A DNA stretch of 64,000 bases from Daphnia pulex (Eukaryota; Arthropoda; Branchiopoda; Diplostraca; Daphniidae), in NCBI RefSeq assembly GCF_021134715.1, contig NC_060024.1, positions 1 through 64,000 of the forward strand, read 5' to 3'. The notes under the pieces are model-generated. The model was not told where the DNA came from. It saw only the letters and a program-made list of their open reading frames with translations, and made no database searches. Below are positions 18,014 through 28,816 of the stretch, piece by piece (position 1 is the first letter of the stretch; each line of letters starts with the position of its first letter). The translations under genes were made by a program, and so were the position numbers.

Positions 18014-18541
18014 GTCTGAAATTTTTTATGTAACCTATACCATTGAAACAGAAATTTTTTTAGAAAATTATGAAAGGGAATATAAACGTTTGGACGTTTA
18101 TGCTGTGAATTGAAAAGGGATAAAATAAATTTATAACAAATATAAGGAGGCAATGTAATAAAAATAAGGAAAACTTAAGACATGTCTTTGTCTGAAATTT
18201 TTTATGTCACCCATACCATTAAAACAGAAATTTTTTTAGAAAATTATGAAAGGGAATATAAACGTTTGGACGTTTATGCTGTGAATTGAAAAGGGATAAA
18301 ATAAATGTATAACAAATATAAGGAGGCAATGTAATAAAAATAAGGAAAACTTAAGACATGTCTTTGTCTGAAATTTTTTATGTCACCCATACCATTAAAA
18401 CAGAATTTTTTTTAGAAAATTAAGAAAGGGAATATAAACGTTTGGACGTTTATGCTGTGAATTGAAAAGGGATAAAATAAATGTATAACAAATATAAGGA
18501 GGCAATGTAATAAAAATAAGGAAAACTTAAGACATGTCTTT
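18014..18541. repeat. Three 176-bp tandem repeats in right foldback arm
   Basis: GTCTGAAATTTTTTATG begins units at 18,014, 18,190 and 18,366, exactly 176 bp apart. They are nearly identical. Each contains the short palindrome AACGTTTGGACGTTTATG and ends in AAGACATGTCTTT. The left arm has only one unit (about 12,200-12,380), so the array expanded or contracted after the inverted arms formed. Confidence 0.9.
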
Positions 18542-18669
18542 GTCTGTTACATGAAAAAGTTTCAGACAAAGCCTTGTCTGAAGATTAGTGTGTAATTAAA
18601 AAAGATAAATCTCAAGCACAAGTAATAGATTAGAGGCGAATATGATCGGGTAATTGCGTCTAGTTTCAT

Positions 18670-18789
18670 GTCAACGGCCATACCACATAGAACTCACCCG
18701 GTCTCGTCAGCTCCCGGAAGTTAAGCTATGTCGGGTCCCGTTAATACTTGGATAGGTGACCGCTTGGGAATACGGAATGCTGTTGGGAT
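18670..18789 (+). rRNA. 5S ribosomal RNA copy 4 (diverged)
   Basis: 120 nt, aligned with copy 1 without gaps. It has substitutions inside box C (GATAGGTGACC instead of GATGGGTGACC) and near the 3' end (GGAATGC, TTGGGAT), which weaken TFIIIA contacts and terminal pairing. It lies just right of the foldback element and is probably a decaying copy. Confidence 0.8.
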
Positions 18790-18967
18790 GGAATTATTTT
18801 ATTTTTGTCAATCCAATTGAATTGAAGTGCTTCCCAAGATGGGTGATACTACATGGACTACAATGTATTCTTTTGGCATTAGTTTAAAATGGAAGGAACG
18901 TATTTTTTACTGGATATTGCCTACTAGACGTCCTCCAACCTCTTTGTTGCTGAAAGATATTTGAAAC

Positions 18968-18988
18968 GCCGTGCGCGAAGCGCACGGC
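18968..18988 (+). repeat. GC-rich perfect hairpin in 5S spacer, copy 3
   Basis: Third copy of the GCCGTGCGC-GAA-GCGCACGGC hairpin, 178 nt after a 5S copy as in the first two units. Confidence 0.8.
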
Positions 18989-19347
18989 ACAGCCGAGAGG
19001 CTTGTACGTTGGCGGTTTCTTCGGGCAGCTCTATCTAATCTCTCTGGCTCTGAGATCCTTATGCAACGCAAGCTAAGTAAGGGAAGCAATCGTTAGCCTT
19101 ATGACACTTGGATTGTTGGCTCATTGATCGGACATCCCCGGAACGGGAAAATTAAAAATGACAGTTAGCCAAAAATAGTGGCGTTTGGAAATATTATCAA
19201 ATTTTATATTCGGTTGTCCATTGACAAATGGACTTATATGTCCTCGTTTGTTTGGCTAAGGTTGGTGTGTATTTCGAACAGAAAGTTAGCAAGCACTAGA
19301 ACTAGATTTAGAGGCGAATTTGGTCGGGTAATTGCGTCTAGTTGGAT

Positions 19348-19467
19348 GTCAACGGCCATACCACATAGAACTCACCCGATCTCGTCAGCTTCCGGAAGGT
19401 AAGCAGTATCGGGTCCCGTTAATGCTTGGATGGGTGACCGCTTGGGAATACGGGATACTGTTGGCAT
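19348..19467 (+). rRNA. 5S ribosomal RNA gene, copy 5
   Basis: 120 nt with intact box C (TGGATGGGTGACCGC). Paired-region variants set it apart from copies 1-4: ACCCGATCTCG, AAGGTAAGCAGTATCGGG and GGGATACTGTT. Some changes look compensatory (GAT...ATC in helix III), as expected for a 5S variant under selection. It directly precedes 7SL copy 2 in the opposite orientation. Confidence 0.88.
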
Positions 19468-19582
19468 GGCGTAATATTATTTTTGCTTCCCAAGTTAGAT
19501 GAGACATGGAATATAATGTATTCTTTAGGTATTAGTTGAAAAGGGTATTGCTTGATCTCGGTAGTTTTAACGAAAAACAAAA

Positions 19583-19877
19583 GATAGAGGTTTGGCTATT
19601 TTGTTGAGGCTGTTGCATGAGGCCCACTCACTGGCACGATCCCACTACTGCCGAACACGGGAACTTTTGGCTGCTTGGTTTCCCCTTCTGACCCACTACG
19701 CTCCTCCTTAGCTAACATGCACCTACTAGATTCCTCTAGCAGATCCATGCTGATGTCAAGCTTAGTGCGGGCACCTGATCAACATGCGGTATCACGAAAC
19801 AGGGCTCCTAAACTCAAGCCATCCACTCTACCAAGCCTCCCCGAAGCAGGATTATAGGTGCACGCCAAACACCCAGC
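19583..19877 (-). ncRNA. 7SL RNA (signal recognition particle RNA), copy 2
   Basis: Reverse-strand SRP RNA of 295 nt, nearly identical to copy 1, with the same Alu-domain ends, S-domain CGCACTAAG and helix 6 GGAA tetraloop. Differences are few (for example, the helix around GGAAACC has one extra base). The terminator is a weaker TTTTGTTTTT. The upstream TATTATCGATT element is kept. Probably functional. The + strand ORF at 19,675-19,857 is spurious. Confidence 0.9.
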
Positions 19878-20127
19878 TGATGTATTGGCTCTGAATCGAT
19901 AATACATTACTGTAATATTTTGATTGGATGAGCATGCGGATTCTTTATTGTGTCCAAAATTGGTCTCGTCACTTGTTCTATAACTATTATAGAGCTTCTT
20001 GGTGTTTCAATAAATGCACGATTTGACAATGTATGTGCTGTGTGCGTCAGTTTTGCAAATCTTAATTTAATATTCCTAAATATTTATCTATGCACTGTAA
20101 TTTACGCCAAAGCTCATTGATCGTACG

Positions 20128-20440
20128 TATGGGAGCCCAAAACCGCCACTTTTTCAATGTAATTTTTTTTTTCAAATATCAATATATAAAACAGAAAAGA
20201 TGTTTCTTTAAAAGATATTCTTTAAAACAAAATTCAATATAAAAACCGGTAAAAAATATAATATAAAAAACATTTAAATATAAAAACTGGTAAGAAGTAT
20301 AATATAAAAAAATGTTAATATAAAACAAAAAAAAAATCAATTTAAAAACCAAAAAAAGTCAATATAAAACCCCAAAAAAGTTCAATATATAACCCCAAAA
20401 AGTTCAATATAAAAGCGGCAGCGATCTAGTGGTCAAAATA
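20128..20440. repeat. Low-complexity AATATAAAA repeats
   Basis: AT-rich stretch with loosely repeated AATATAAAAACCGGTAA-like and TCAATATAAAACCCC-like units. No gene. It begins where similarity to the other 5S/7SL unit ends. Confidence 0.6.
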
Positions 20441-20489
20441 ATAAATTCATGCTTCATAGCTTCAGGAAAACGACTGCGGCTGAATGCGG

Positions 20490-20678
20490 TCACTGGTGGT
20501 TCTTTGTCTTTCTGCCGTTGGAAGACGACTTGCCGGATGACGTGGTACTGCTGGAACTGCTAATGTCAATGCTGGAACTGCTGCTGGAGTTGCTGCTGCT
20601 GCTGCTGCTACTTTCGTGTCTAATTTTTTCAGACGCCACCAAAGTCAAAGTGTCGATCCACGGCTGGCCGTATGCCAC
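20490..20678 (-). CDS. Possible exon with poly-Ser tract
   Basis: A 62-codon reverse frame: MAYGQPWIDTLTLVASEKI, then Ser/Asn-rich residues from an AGC/AGT repeat (about 20,575-20,625), then a basic tail. It could be a downstream exon of the reverse-strand frame at 20,803-21,390 or simply microsatellite translation. No clear splice junctions; low confidence. Confidence 0.25.
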   Translation of the reverse strand: MAYGQPWIDTLTLVASEKIRHESSSSSSSNSSSSSSIDISSSSSTTSSGKSSSNGRKTKNHQ

Positions 20679-20802
20679 TGGATTCGACTATATGCTTCAG
20701 ATCACAAGTCATTTTAGCAGCTTGCTGGCCTGCCTTTTTCGAGTTGTGGCTGGCGGCGATGGCGGCCGGATAGTGATAATGGTCCACATTTTCCTGGTGC
20801 TC

Positions 20803-21390
20803 TTAGTGCATGGCGATGGCCAGCTGCCGGCTGCCACCTCTACCAACCAGGCCGTTGGCCGCACTACTGGAATCGACATCTCTTGACGTCGTGCTGGTTG
20901 AGATCAAGGCGAACACCGTCGACGTGGTGGTCGTCGTCGACGAGACCAACAGAGGCGATGACGTCACCGCCGCCCTGGAGGATCCTGATTTATTTTTACG
21001 TTCCCGACTCTTGTCCGTCTGCTTCCCGGTTGCAGTGGCAACCACTGACGACTTCTTGGCCTTCCAGTTTGCCACACGTAATCTTCTTCTTGCTATTTGC
21101 TTGGCCGTCGGGTTTTTCTTTCTGAGCGAAGATCGAAAGTTGGACATGCGTAATCGATTGGCGGTGACCGCCGACGGAATGTCGGCCATAAGCGACGTTC
21201 CGCTGCCGGCCTGGTTCTTGCGCGAAGCCTTGGGATTGATCTGCCGCAAGAGCGCCGTCCGGTTGGGTTGGGTGACCATTTTCACGGCCCACTTTTTCTT
21301 CTTCCTCGTAAGCGCTGCCGACTCGTCGCTCACGACCAATCCTCTCGGACGTCGGCTGCTACTTGACGGCGTCCGAAGACTACTGCCCAT
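20803..21390 (-). CDS. Hypothetical basic Ser/Thr-rich protein or exon
   Basis: A 195-codon reverse-strand frame from ATG 21,390. The product is very basic in its first two thirds (TRKKKKWAVKM, SLRKKNPTAKQIARRRLRV) and Ser/Thr-rich later (SSTTTTTSTVF). There is no recognised domain, signal peptide or membrane segment. The region is less AT-rich than its surroundings. An overlapping 200-codon + strand frame is Leu/Phe-rich and less protein-like. It may be a real lineage-specific gene, a nuclear basic protein exon, or chance. Confidence 0.35.
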   Translation of the reverse strand: MGSSLRTPSSSSRRPRGLVVSDESAALTRKKKKWAVKMVTQPNRTALLRQINPKASRKNQAGSGTSLMADIPSAVTANRLRMSNFRSSLRKKNPTAKQIARRRLRVANWKAKKSSVVATATGKQTDKSRERKNKSGSSRAAVTSSPLLVSSTTTTTSTVFALISTSTTSRDVDSSSAANGLVGRGGSRQLAIAMH

Positions 21391-22261
21391 AGCTCCTCTT
21401 TCCTTCCTCTAACAACAATCCGCCCGTGTGTGTCTGTCAGTGTGTACCGCCGTTGCAAAGAGCTTCAGCAGCCGTGAACGATGACCAGGCAGCACAGCCA
21501 ACAAGCTTCCGGCGGCGACATTCTGATTTTCTTATTTTTCTCAAGTCAACGTTAATCAGTCGTGAAGAACAAAGGAGCGACATTTTAAAGGATAATACAA
21601 CGACCTTTCGCTTATTTTTCATTCCCGGGATCAAAATCGTGCCGTTATTAACTTATCTAAACAACAATTATCCGTTATTAACTTAACAACTACATTATCT
21701 AAACACATCTTTTGACAGAAATCTTCATCATTTAAATAAACCGCGAAATTTAAAATAAAGAAAAGAAATTGGTCGTGCGCGCCAGTCAATCACATTAGCG
21801 GTTTTTGAAAAATCCGTTTGATGGGATTGCAGCAGCGAGTGAATGCTTCCAAACTTTTCCCGGAAACAATTGAAGTACTAGTATCAAGATAATACGACGT
21901 GTCTCGACAGTAGCCAAATGCTGCACCACCGCTGCGTGGCAGATGTGTCAGCCGTGTCGTTTAGCAATCCATTATTCCTTCCGGTTGAATTTAATGCTTC
22001 ACACTATCTAACGGGATGTGTGCCGAGTTTAGAGAGAGAAAGTTGGGTTGGGATGCTCTACTTTACTACTGAGGTTAAGCTATACAAGATTCCTTCGGTA
22101 ATATCCTTCGGTAATTTTTTTAAACGTTAAAGAGACAGAAAATAAAGGTTATGGTAGATTAATACATACTATAACGTTTGGAAAATTCTGTTTCCTTTTA
22201 TTCTCTTTCATAATTGATTATTTATAACTAATTGACTAATAATCTGTTAATATTATGAGTG
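21391..22261. other. No recognisable gene
   Basis: AT-rich sequence with only short ORFs. A duplicated ATTCCTTCGGTAAT-like unit is seen near 22,090-22,115. Nothing else supported. Confidence 0.4.
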
Positions 22262-22310
22262 GTGCGACTTAGGGGTGGCGGAGGCTTCGCCCCGCCACCC
22301 CACGTCGCAC
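22262..22310. repeat. Strong GC-rich hairpin
   Basis: GTGCGAC pairs with GTCGCAC, and inside it GGGGTGGCGG pairs with CCGCCACCCC around a 10-nt loop. It stands in AT-rich DNA, so it is conspicuous, and may be the relic of a terminator or of a small mobile element. Confidence 0.75.
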
Positions 22311-22596
22311 TTCATGTTTAGATTAAGTTATAGTGACATTTATTACTATAGTAACATGGAATTGGAAAAATTATTAGTTACATATAAACTATAAAGAAAT
22401 GGATGTGCTCTTATAGCAGTTAGATTAAACCACCGCTTAAAAAAATCTTAATTCAGGCATATAACCTAAGTGTTTTACGACCGGTTCCAAAATCGATACC
22501 GATGGTAGCGTCGCTAGCGATATTACCATAGCTTTACTTTGTCTTTCGTTACATTGTTTGGTGTACACACCAACCACCACGCTTTCCCTTAGACCT

Positions 22597-22663
22597 TATG
22601 TAAATGTTGGTCTAATGGATAGTAACCCGGGCTGCCACTTATATGGTTCGAAGGTTCGAATCT
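22597..22663 (+). other. tRNA-like sequence (tRNA-Arg-like head)
   Basis: GGTCTAATGGATAGTAACCC resembles the box A region of arginine tRNAs and GGTTCGAATCT is a near-perfect box B 38 nt further on. The acceptor and anticodon arms do not pair, so it is a tRNA pseudogene or SINE head. A short reverse hairpin ATGGTA/TACCAT lies just upstream at 22,501-22,528. Confidence 0.45.
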
Positions 22664-24235
22664 CAATGAAGTCATTGAAGAAATTTAAATTTGTAACTTT
22701 TGAAAAATTACACTTAAAAAACTCTCGGAGGTAAATGGAAGTGGAAGATCGGTGGTAACTCTTCACGACCCGCCAAAAGATCTTGATGACTGTGGAGAGG
22801 ACAAGGGAAGAAGAGAGAGATGACCCAGAGCTTCAAAATGAGTATGATCAAACATTTTTAAAATGTTCCTCAACTTCTTGGTTGATGACTAACTGTTAAA
22901 AAAAAGGGAATAGAAATTTTACTTGATCAAAAAATTTATTAAAATCAAGATCATCATTTATTAAAAACAGTAAACAAAAAGAGGCAATAATAAGAACAAT
23001 AAAGACGAAATCGAACAAGAACAATAAAAATCAAATCAAGTATCATCAAAATATCAATATCATATAATCAAAACTTGTCTTGCTAGGGAAGATTCAAACT
23101 TTTTTTCTTTTTGTTTACACTGCTGAGCACTCACTGCACTGACAGTTGGAAGGTTAAGCAAACAAAAGCGAATTCACTGCCTAGGATTCGGCAACCAGCT
23201 AGGTAACAAATACGCAAATTAAATTTTTAAAACAGTAATGAAAACAAATGAAAACCCCGTTACGCCATGTATCAAATTTTGACAGAATTATGTAAAAAAT
23301 TTGGTGACGATTGGTCATTCAGGGAAGAAACGTATAAAGGATAACTAAATGGACATTAAACCCTCTGAATTTCACTACTAGCTCCTACTACCCTACCCCA
23401 ATTACCCCACACCCTATATTGTTAAGGACCTTCGTATATAAATATACCTCAGGGATAAGTATATACAGGATGCTACCACCACCAAGGAGATGGTATCGAT
23501 CGAATGATGTTCTCTTTCTGTGTGTGCTATATAGACTTGTGCCAAAGCAGTTGGCAAGTTGGAAAAGTGAATGTTGTGTGTAGTAGCTCTCCTGTATATT
23601 ATATTCAGCGCAATGTGTGTGTTCGGCAGCAGTTCGGAAGCGAAAAAGAAGTTGGGAGGAGTTCTATCGGATCGATAAGAGAATATAACCGCCCCCCCCC
23701 CCCCCTGAAAATAAAAAGTCGACCAAGAAGAAGAAGCCAACCAGCATCCAGCAAATCAGCAGCAGCAGCATCCTCCAATCAATAATCGAATGCAATCTGC
23801 TCTGTCCTCGTCTATGCATGATCCTCTGTCAATATCTGTTAGAAACTGCTGTTGTCCCTTTTATTTTTCTATTTCCTTTTATTTCCTCCCAACAGTACCA
23901 CCCAGCAACCCCTTTTTCTTTATGACTCCAAGGTGGCGGCTGCTCCGGTGCTAAAAGTTCATAAAGTCACGATGCAGTTATCCGTGACGGGAGAGAGATC
24001 TCGATTCCCGGCCGTCTCTTACATCATCCGCTCGGTTATGAGGATGGAATAAAGAAGAAATTTGCCTTCATTTTCTGTCATAACCACCAAAGTTTTCAAT
24101 CGTGCAAATAAAAAGGGAGGTTTAAACGTGAGATACGGCGACCCTGCGTGTACATTTTCCCGGTGATCACGAGATGCCGTTCCCGAACACTTTTTCCTTC
24201 TTCTTCTTCTTCTTTCGTTTTCTTCTTTCTGTGTA
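22664..24235. other. Mostly unassigned; possible promoter and simple repeats
   Basis: No gene that I can defend. There is a TATATAAATA box at about 23,434, a run of about 16 C near 23,690, and AGC repeats near 23,757-23,772. A good acceptor-like CCTCCCAACAG ends near 23,896, and TTCTTC repeats lie at 24,195-24,215. Two short frames (23,504-23,785 and 23,852-24,052) lack domain signals. This could be the 5' end of a host gene whose body lies elsewhere. Confidence 0.3.
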
Positions 24236-24380
24236 GATCTACCGCTGTGTAAGCGCGTATGACGCTAGTAATTTACAACTACGATGCGCTAAATTTAGCT
24301 CAATTCGTTTTATTATATAATTTTCGAAACGCGCACGAGCTAAAATAAATTGTTAGCGCTACTTAATGCGCATCGCAAAA
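24236..24380. repeat. Isolated fragment of the foldback core family
   Basis: Contains GATGCGCTAAATTTAGC, ACGAAACGCGC-like and GTTAGCGCTACTTAATGCGC motifs, as in 13,700-14,480 and 15,900-16,000. It shows that the AGCGCT family exists outside the foldback element. Confidence 0.65.
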
Positions 24381-25602
24381 CACAAACTTTATCTTCAATG
24401 TACATACGGAGATAGCCACAAAGATTGAGCAAGTCGTTCTACAAAGATCTTTTTCTTATTTACAGACTTACTGTAATTGCGTTGATTTGCGTTGATGTGC
24501 GCTTTAAAGTTCCCTCGCTTTAGGCCGGATACCTTTCAGGCCATGCACGAGTCATTCATTCAGGGCCTGAAAGACAGTTCTTTTCAGGCCAGTGGCGCTA
24601 GTAGTATGCTTCTGGTAAGCATAGCGCGCCACCGCTGCACAAACGATTTAAAGCCAAATTCTGTTTCTCTTAGTGTTGTCGATATTAGATATTTTTTAGA
24701 TTATCTGATATCAGAAAAATCGATCGCGATATTCTGATATATCTGTATCGGGAAAATATCAAACTAACAACGCTGCCAAGTGGCAAAATTTTTAAATAGG
24801 TTGTATCTCTTCATTATCGATTGTTTAATGAAAGGAAAAAGACGACAAGGTTTATTTATATTTAATTGCTCATAATCAATCTTTTAAAGATAAAAATGCT
24901 AGCTTAATCAAATGAACAAATATTAAACGTATGAAGCTCCAATGAGTGGGGAAAAAACACGACGAAAAGTCAGGCGTTATTGTGCGGAAAAAGAAAATGA
25001 TGCAATTCACTGTTTTAATGCTTCAGATGACGGTTTTTATTTTCTGTCAACGAGTTTCTATCGCCTATCGCCAGGTATTTAGTTAAAATGATAACATAGA
25101 AAAAGAACATATCACAGCATATTAAACTATTTTTAATTTTTGTATTAGCCAAAGCTGGCAGCTGGAATTGAAATTCAGCCCTCTAGATTCTGTCATGCGA
25201 ACGCTAGCCACTATACCAATCCTATCATTTCATATTTCATTTAAGAGTGTCCATAAATTGTAGATGTGCGTCTTATTAGTCGGTCTTACGATTATACGTT
25301 TGCAAGTAGGAAAGCTCAGGTCATTTTTGCCGGTTTCACTTCTTTTTCGAAATGAAGCATAACAACGTTTCTAGCCATTTTCCGTTTAACTTATTCCTGA
25401 TTGCACTTGATGAAAAAGATACTGACACATAGCAATCAGCTCGACTGTTCGATCTCAAACGGATTTAAAACACAGATACTAGTTGAGAAGGGGCAAAATG
25501 ACTGTTCTTCTAAAAAATTTTGATAAAAACAATAGAAATTTTATACACTTCGTCCAATAACCCGTAGTTTGTATTTCTGACTCCTAGATGGCAGGAGAAG
25601 CG
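24381..25602. other. No recognisable gene
   Basis: AT-rich. TTTCAGGCC occurs in direct and inverted copies between 24,533 and 24,590, flanking a short imperfect hairpin. One 81-codon ORF here has no recognisable features. Confidence 0.4.
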
Positions 25603-25680
25603 GACTTTGATACAGATATATCTAATGTATCGATACTTTGATATATTGATCAAAAAACAGATATATCTGCATCAAAAGTC
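25603..25680. repeat. Inverted repeat around ATATATCT
   Basis: GACTTTGATACAGATATATCT at 25,603-25,623 is matched by its near reverse complement at 25,660-25,680. A related TCTGATATATCTG occurs near 24,733. Likely a small palindromic repeat family. Confidence 0.6.
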
Positions 25681-25842
25681 TCATATCGACACCACTAGTT
25701 TCTCTCACATGTTCAGTCGCGTGGTCGCAGAGCACCAGAGAGGAGGTGCTGAAGTTTTTTTAAGTTAATTTTTCTTGTTTTTCGCCCTGGATACCAAATT
25801 GATTATTGTGAACTCAAATGTATTTTTTTTATTGTGAAGTCG

Positions 25843-26270
25843 GATTTGGCTGAATTGTATGGTCATCCAAATGCTGGGGTAGTGCCCATTTTTTTAATTT
25901 ATTTTTGGTTGAGACCTACCGGTTTTGTCAACTAAAAATCATTGAGAACTTCGCAGTTGTGTAGGGACTGCGAATAACCTTTGCGAACTGAAATATGACT
26001 AAGACTTCTTACAATTAGTACTGCGGACAAGATTTACAATTACAAAAGAATTGTGAAATTTTCTCTTGTGTTTTTGAAAGTTCCTTGGGGACCCTATTTT
26101 ATGTTTCGGAAATATGTGTCATTTCATTGCAATTAATTTTTACTATAGATATATTGTCATGAGTGAGATATTTTTCAACTAAAAGCCAAAGAGTACTTAA
26201 CTTCTGCTGGGACTGCAAATAACCTTTTGTAATTTAAATAGAACTTCAAATTTTTACTATTAGCTTAGTA
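25843..26270. repeat. Left copy of a long inverted repeat (partner 40,035-40,473)
   Basis: Its reverse complement is at the left edge of the A2 retrotransposon copy. Matching landmarks include GGATTTGGCTGAATTG, TAGTGCCCATTTTTT and AGTTGTGTAGGGACTGCG. Similarity is high but with small indels. The motif GGACTGCGAATAACC recurs within the arm, reflecting internal tandem structure. Confidence 0.8.
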
Positions 26271-26464
26271 GGGTTCGTCGGAAGAAAAATCGTGACAAAT
26301 TTTGCACAAGAAGAAATCCTTGCATCCCTTATCATTTTTCTCTATGAAAAACATGTGCATGAATTCGAATTTCCGAATTTCCCCTGTACGAATTGCGAAA
26401 ACTTTAGTTAAATTTAGTTACTAGAAATAGTGGTCTTAGCAGATGTCTTCGTCCATTTCCCACG

Positions 26465-26848
26465 TTGTGCCTCCTCACAGTCGAGAATTTCTTCCCCCCC
26501 CCAATAATTTTTTTTTGCGACCACGATCTTCTAGAGGGTCCTGGCCTTGGGGAAGTTTATCGGGTAGACGGGCCTGGCCTAGGTGACAGGGATCGTCTAA
26601 ATGGTCCCGGATTTGTTGATCCCGCAGGTGGAGACGGGCTTGGTGAAGATGCCTTTGATTTCCTGGCCAATGGTGGGGAATTCATCCTTCTTGACAAATT
26701 TACTCGCGAATACGGGGAATATAAAAAAATTCATGTTATTGATCGTGCCGTAATTAATGAGTTTTTTTTACTTGGCGTAGGTTCCGCAAATAGTGCCCCT
26801 CGTCCGCGTGTTCTACATAGAGATATATGGCCCCGACGAATTACCTAA
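26465..26848 (+). CDS. Unrecognised ORF, Gly/Asp-rich
   Basis: A 127-codon frame with repeated GPGLGE, GPGLGD and GPGFVD motifs, then FDFLANGGEFILLDKFTREYGEY. There is no known domain. It is flanked by C and G homopolymers (26,496-26,504; about 26,970-26,985). It might be a decayed exon of the element bounded by the inverted repeats; low confidence. Confidence 0.25.
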   Translation: MCLLTVENFFPPPIIFFCDHDLLEGPGLGEVYRVDGPGLGDRDRLNGPGFVDPAGGDGLGEDAFDFLANGGEFILLDKFTREYGEYKKIHVIDRAVINEFFLLGVGSANSAPRPRVLHRDIWPRRIT

Positions 26849-28455
26849 CGTACTGAGATGACCACGGGCCCTACCTACAGATAGAAGCGCATTGTCTCTA
26901 GGATCAGCGTCAAATAAGATAGATTGGCCACGGTTGGGGTAATTTAGAAGTGGGGTTATATCCTCATCGGGGGGGGGGGGGGGAGGACGCAGGATAGGTT
27001 GCTCTATGTTAAGACTTACTTGTCTCACTGCTGCTGTAAATGTAATATATTGTTATTTTGAGTTTTAAAATAAATGAAAAAATTACTACTTTCTGTAGCA
27101 GCGGGTGCTATCACCCTTGGAAATTTCACAAGGAACAACGTCGGAGACTATTCCATCGTAGATTATCTTATAGAAAAAGGAATTGAATGAAACTTTTTGC
27201 GATGAGGGCAAGTTAATTCCTTTCCCCCCCCAAATGATTTATAATTGAAATTTTCTAAAAAAGGTGATACATTATTAACGAACATATGAACATATGAATA
27301 CTGAACCCTCATTAATGTAGATCGAATGAAAGTTAATTGGTACCAAATGTTAAATAATACTGAAAACATGTTTAAATATTTCTACTACTTTCATCTTAAT
27401 TTATACGCTAAAATTGAATTAAATGAAGAAATATCTATAAATTAACTTCCAAGTAGTGGAAATATTTCAAGAAGTTTACAGGAATATTGAACATTTGGTA
27501 CTAATTATTTTTTATTCAATCTACATAAATTAGGGGTCAGTATTCATATTGATTTCTTCCATAAACAAAATATATTCGTAATAGAAATTAATATGATAGC
27601 ACATTTGCAAAAAATATGTGTTTCAGAATTCTCCTTTGCAAACATTTCTCTTACAACAGCAAATTACTTTTGTAATGAATTCCATTTCACCTCAAGACAA
27701 GCCAGACAAAAAACATGTCCACATGGGAGACAACGAGGCGAATTTTCAGTCTCGTTATAAGTGTTGGTGCACACCAGGAAAGTAATTAAGGTGTTTAAAT
27801 CCTCTTGACGGCTCTCCGACATTTTCTTGAAAGTAGGATCGTGAGTTAATGGAATACTGATGAAACAGAATGAGAAGTATTGTCTAAGGGGTTTAAGTAA
27901 TACTAAAAATACATCTTTGCATCATGGTTTAATTATTTCTAATTATTCTCCGTAATACAAATTGAGGAAAATTACAAACTCTTGTTTTCATAAACAGTTT
28001 TTTTCAAACGGCACCCCTCAATACGCCGTCGAACAAAAATATATAGCAATAGCCTAGACTGGAACACTCGTAGTCCGCCGTTCATTACTTTGAGAAGTGA
28101 AAATAATTGAAGACTAGACTTTCTTTCAATATTCAGGTAATTAAAACATAACACAAAGATTCGCCGTGAAAAAAAAATGTGTAGCTAAGCTTTTACCGGA
28201 GCAGTCGGGATCGTTGCTTCAATACCTGTACTAGGGATTTCCTTTTTAGATGAGAAATGTTTCTGAAATATTCCTTTGGGCAATATTCCACCGATGAAAA
28301 AAAAATTTAAACATTTTTCGTAACTGAATGAAACCTTAATGCCCATAGGTGCAGGAACAGATAAATACCACTTTTTAAAAATAGTACATAAATATTTTCA
28401 AGTAAAATTAATCATACTTAATTCATATTAATCTCTTTGCTTTCTCTTCAAATAG
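26849..28455. other. No recognisable gene
   Basis: AT-rich, with a run of about 16 G near 26,970. Only short ORFs without domain signals. Confidence 0.4.
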
Positions 28456-28816
28456 GTCGTTTTTGGACAAATTCGAGGCCCAAGTTGCCACGACCACAGT
28501 ATTCCATCTACTGCAACGTCATGGTGACAACTTACGGGACGGATGGAAGCCTTTTGTCGACTGCATTCTGAAGTTTTACGGAATGCGCATGCTGCCAGAT
28601 GAGCTGGTCGAGGCCGAATATCCTTTCCTCACACTTAAGTGAAGCTCCGGGGAGAGGACATACCGCTTCAAGCGGAGACCTAGGGATTGTTCAACTCCAT
28701 CGATTCTTACATCATCAACACTGAAGGATCGTCCAGTGGAAGGGAAGGTTCTGTCGAAAAAGAGCAAGTCCATAGTCTGGCAAAACTAACAAACGACCTT
28801 CAAGATTTCATTAAAG
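28456..28816 (+). pseudogene. GBF1/garz-like Arf-GEF exon fragment (1)
   Basis: Bounded by an acceptor (CTCTTCAAATAG) and a donor (AAAG|GTATAT). It encodes AQVATTTVFHLLQRHGDNLR, then DGWKPFVDCILKFYGM and LLPDELVEAEYPFL-like sequence. This matches the conserved helical region downstream of the Sec7 domain of GBF1/garz, the Golgi brefeldin-A-resistant Arf1 exchange factor. A TGA (about 28,639) with a +1 shift and a TAG (about 28,681) break it; the second frame continues with GLFNSIDSYII, equivalent to the ETGLLSSLYSYI region. It has no Sec7 domain. It is a gene fragment, not a working gene. Confidence 0.7.

Larger units (their letters stand above)
12142..18580. mobile_element. 6.4-kb foldback-type element inserted in a 5S spacer
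   Basis: Inverted arms of more than 1 kb (left 12,163-13,290; right 17,107-18,580) surround a 3.8-kb core. The 6-bp AAGATT lies immediately outside both ends (12,136-12,141 and 18,581-18,586). Together the flanks rebuild the uninterrupted 5S spacer GGTAAGATTAGTGTG seen at position 10, which shows an insertion with target duplication. The tip AGACAAGGCTTTGTCTG is itself palindromic. No transposase is visible, so it is non-autonomous or carries an unrecognised gene. The left end has 21 extra bases (12,142-12,162) without a counterpart on the right. Confidence 0.8.
17107..18580. repeat. Right inverted arm of the foldback element
   Basis: Reverse complement of 12,163-13,290. It begins GCGTGAATATCCTATG, passes through CCGCCGGAGGC modules (17,155-17,780) and the two tRNA-like sequences, and ends in three 176-bp tandem units and the palindromic tip at 18,564-18,580. 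Confidence 0.85.

Noticed and set aside
18014-18541. LTRs of an element at the right end of the foldback
   Set aside because: Units are strictly head-to-tail, lack TG...CA ends and have no internal region.
22501-22663. Functional tRNA gene
   Set aside because: Box A and box B are present but the acceptor and anticodon stems do not pair.
23504-24052. Host gene with exons at 23,504-23,785 and 23,897-24,052
   Set aside because: A TATA-like box and an acceptor-like site exist, but the peptides show no domain and the reading frames cannot be joined convincingly.
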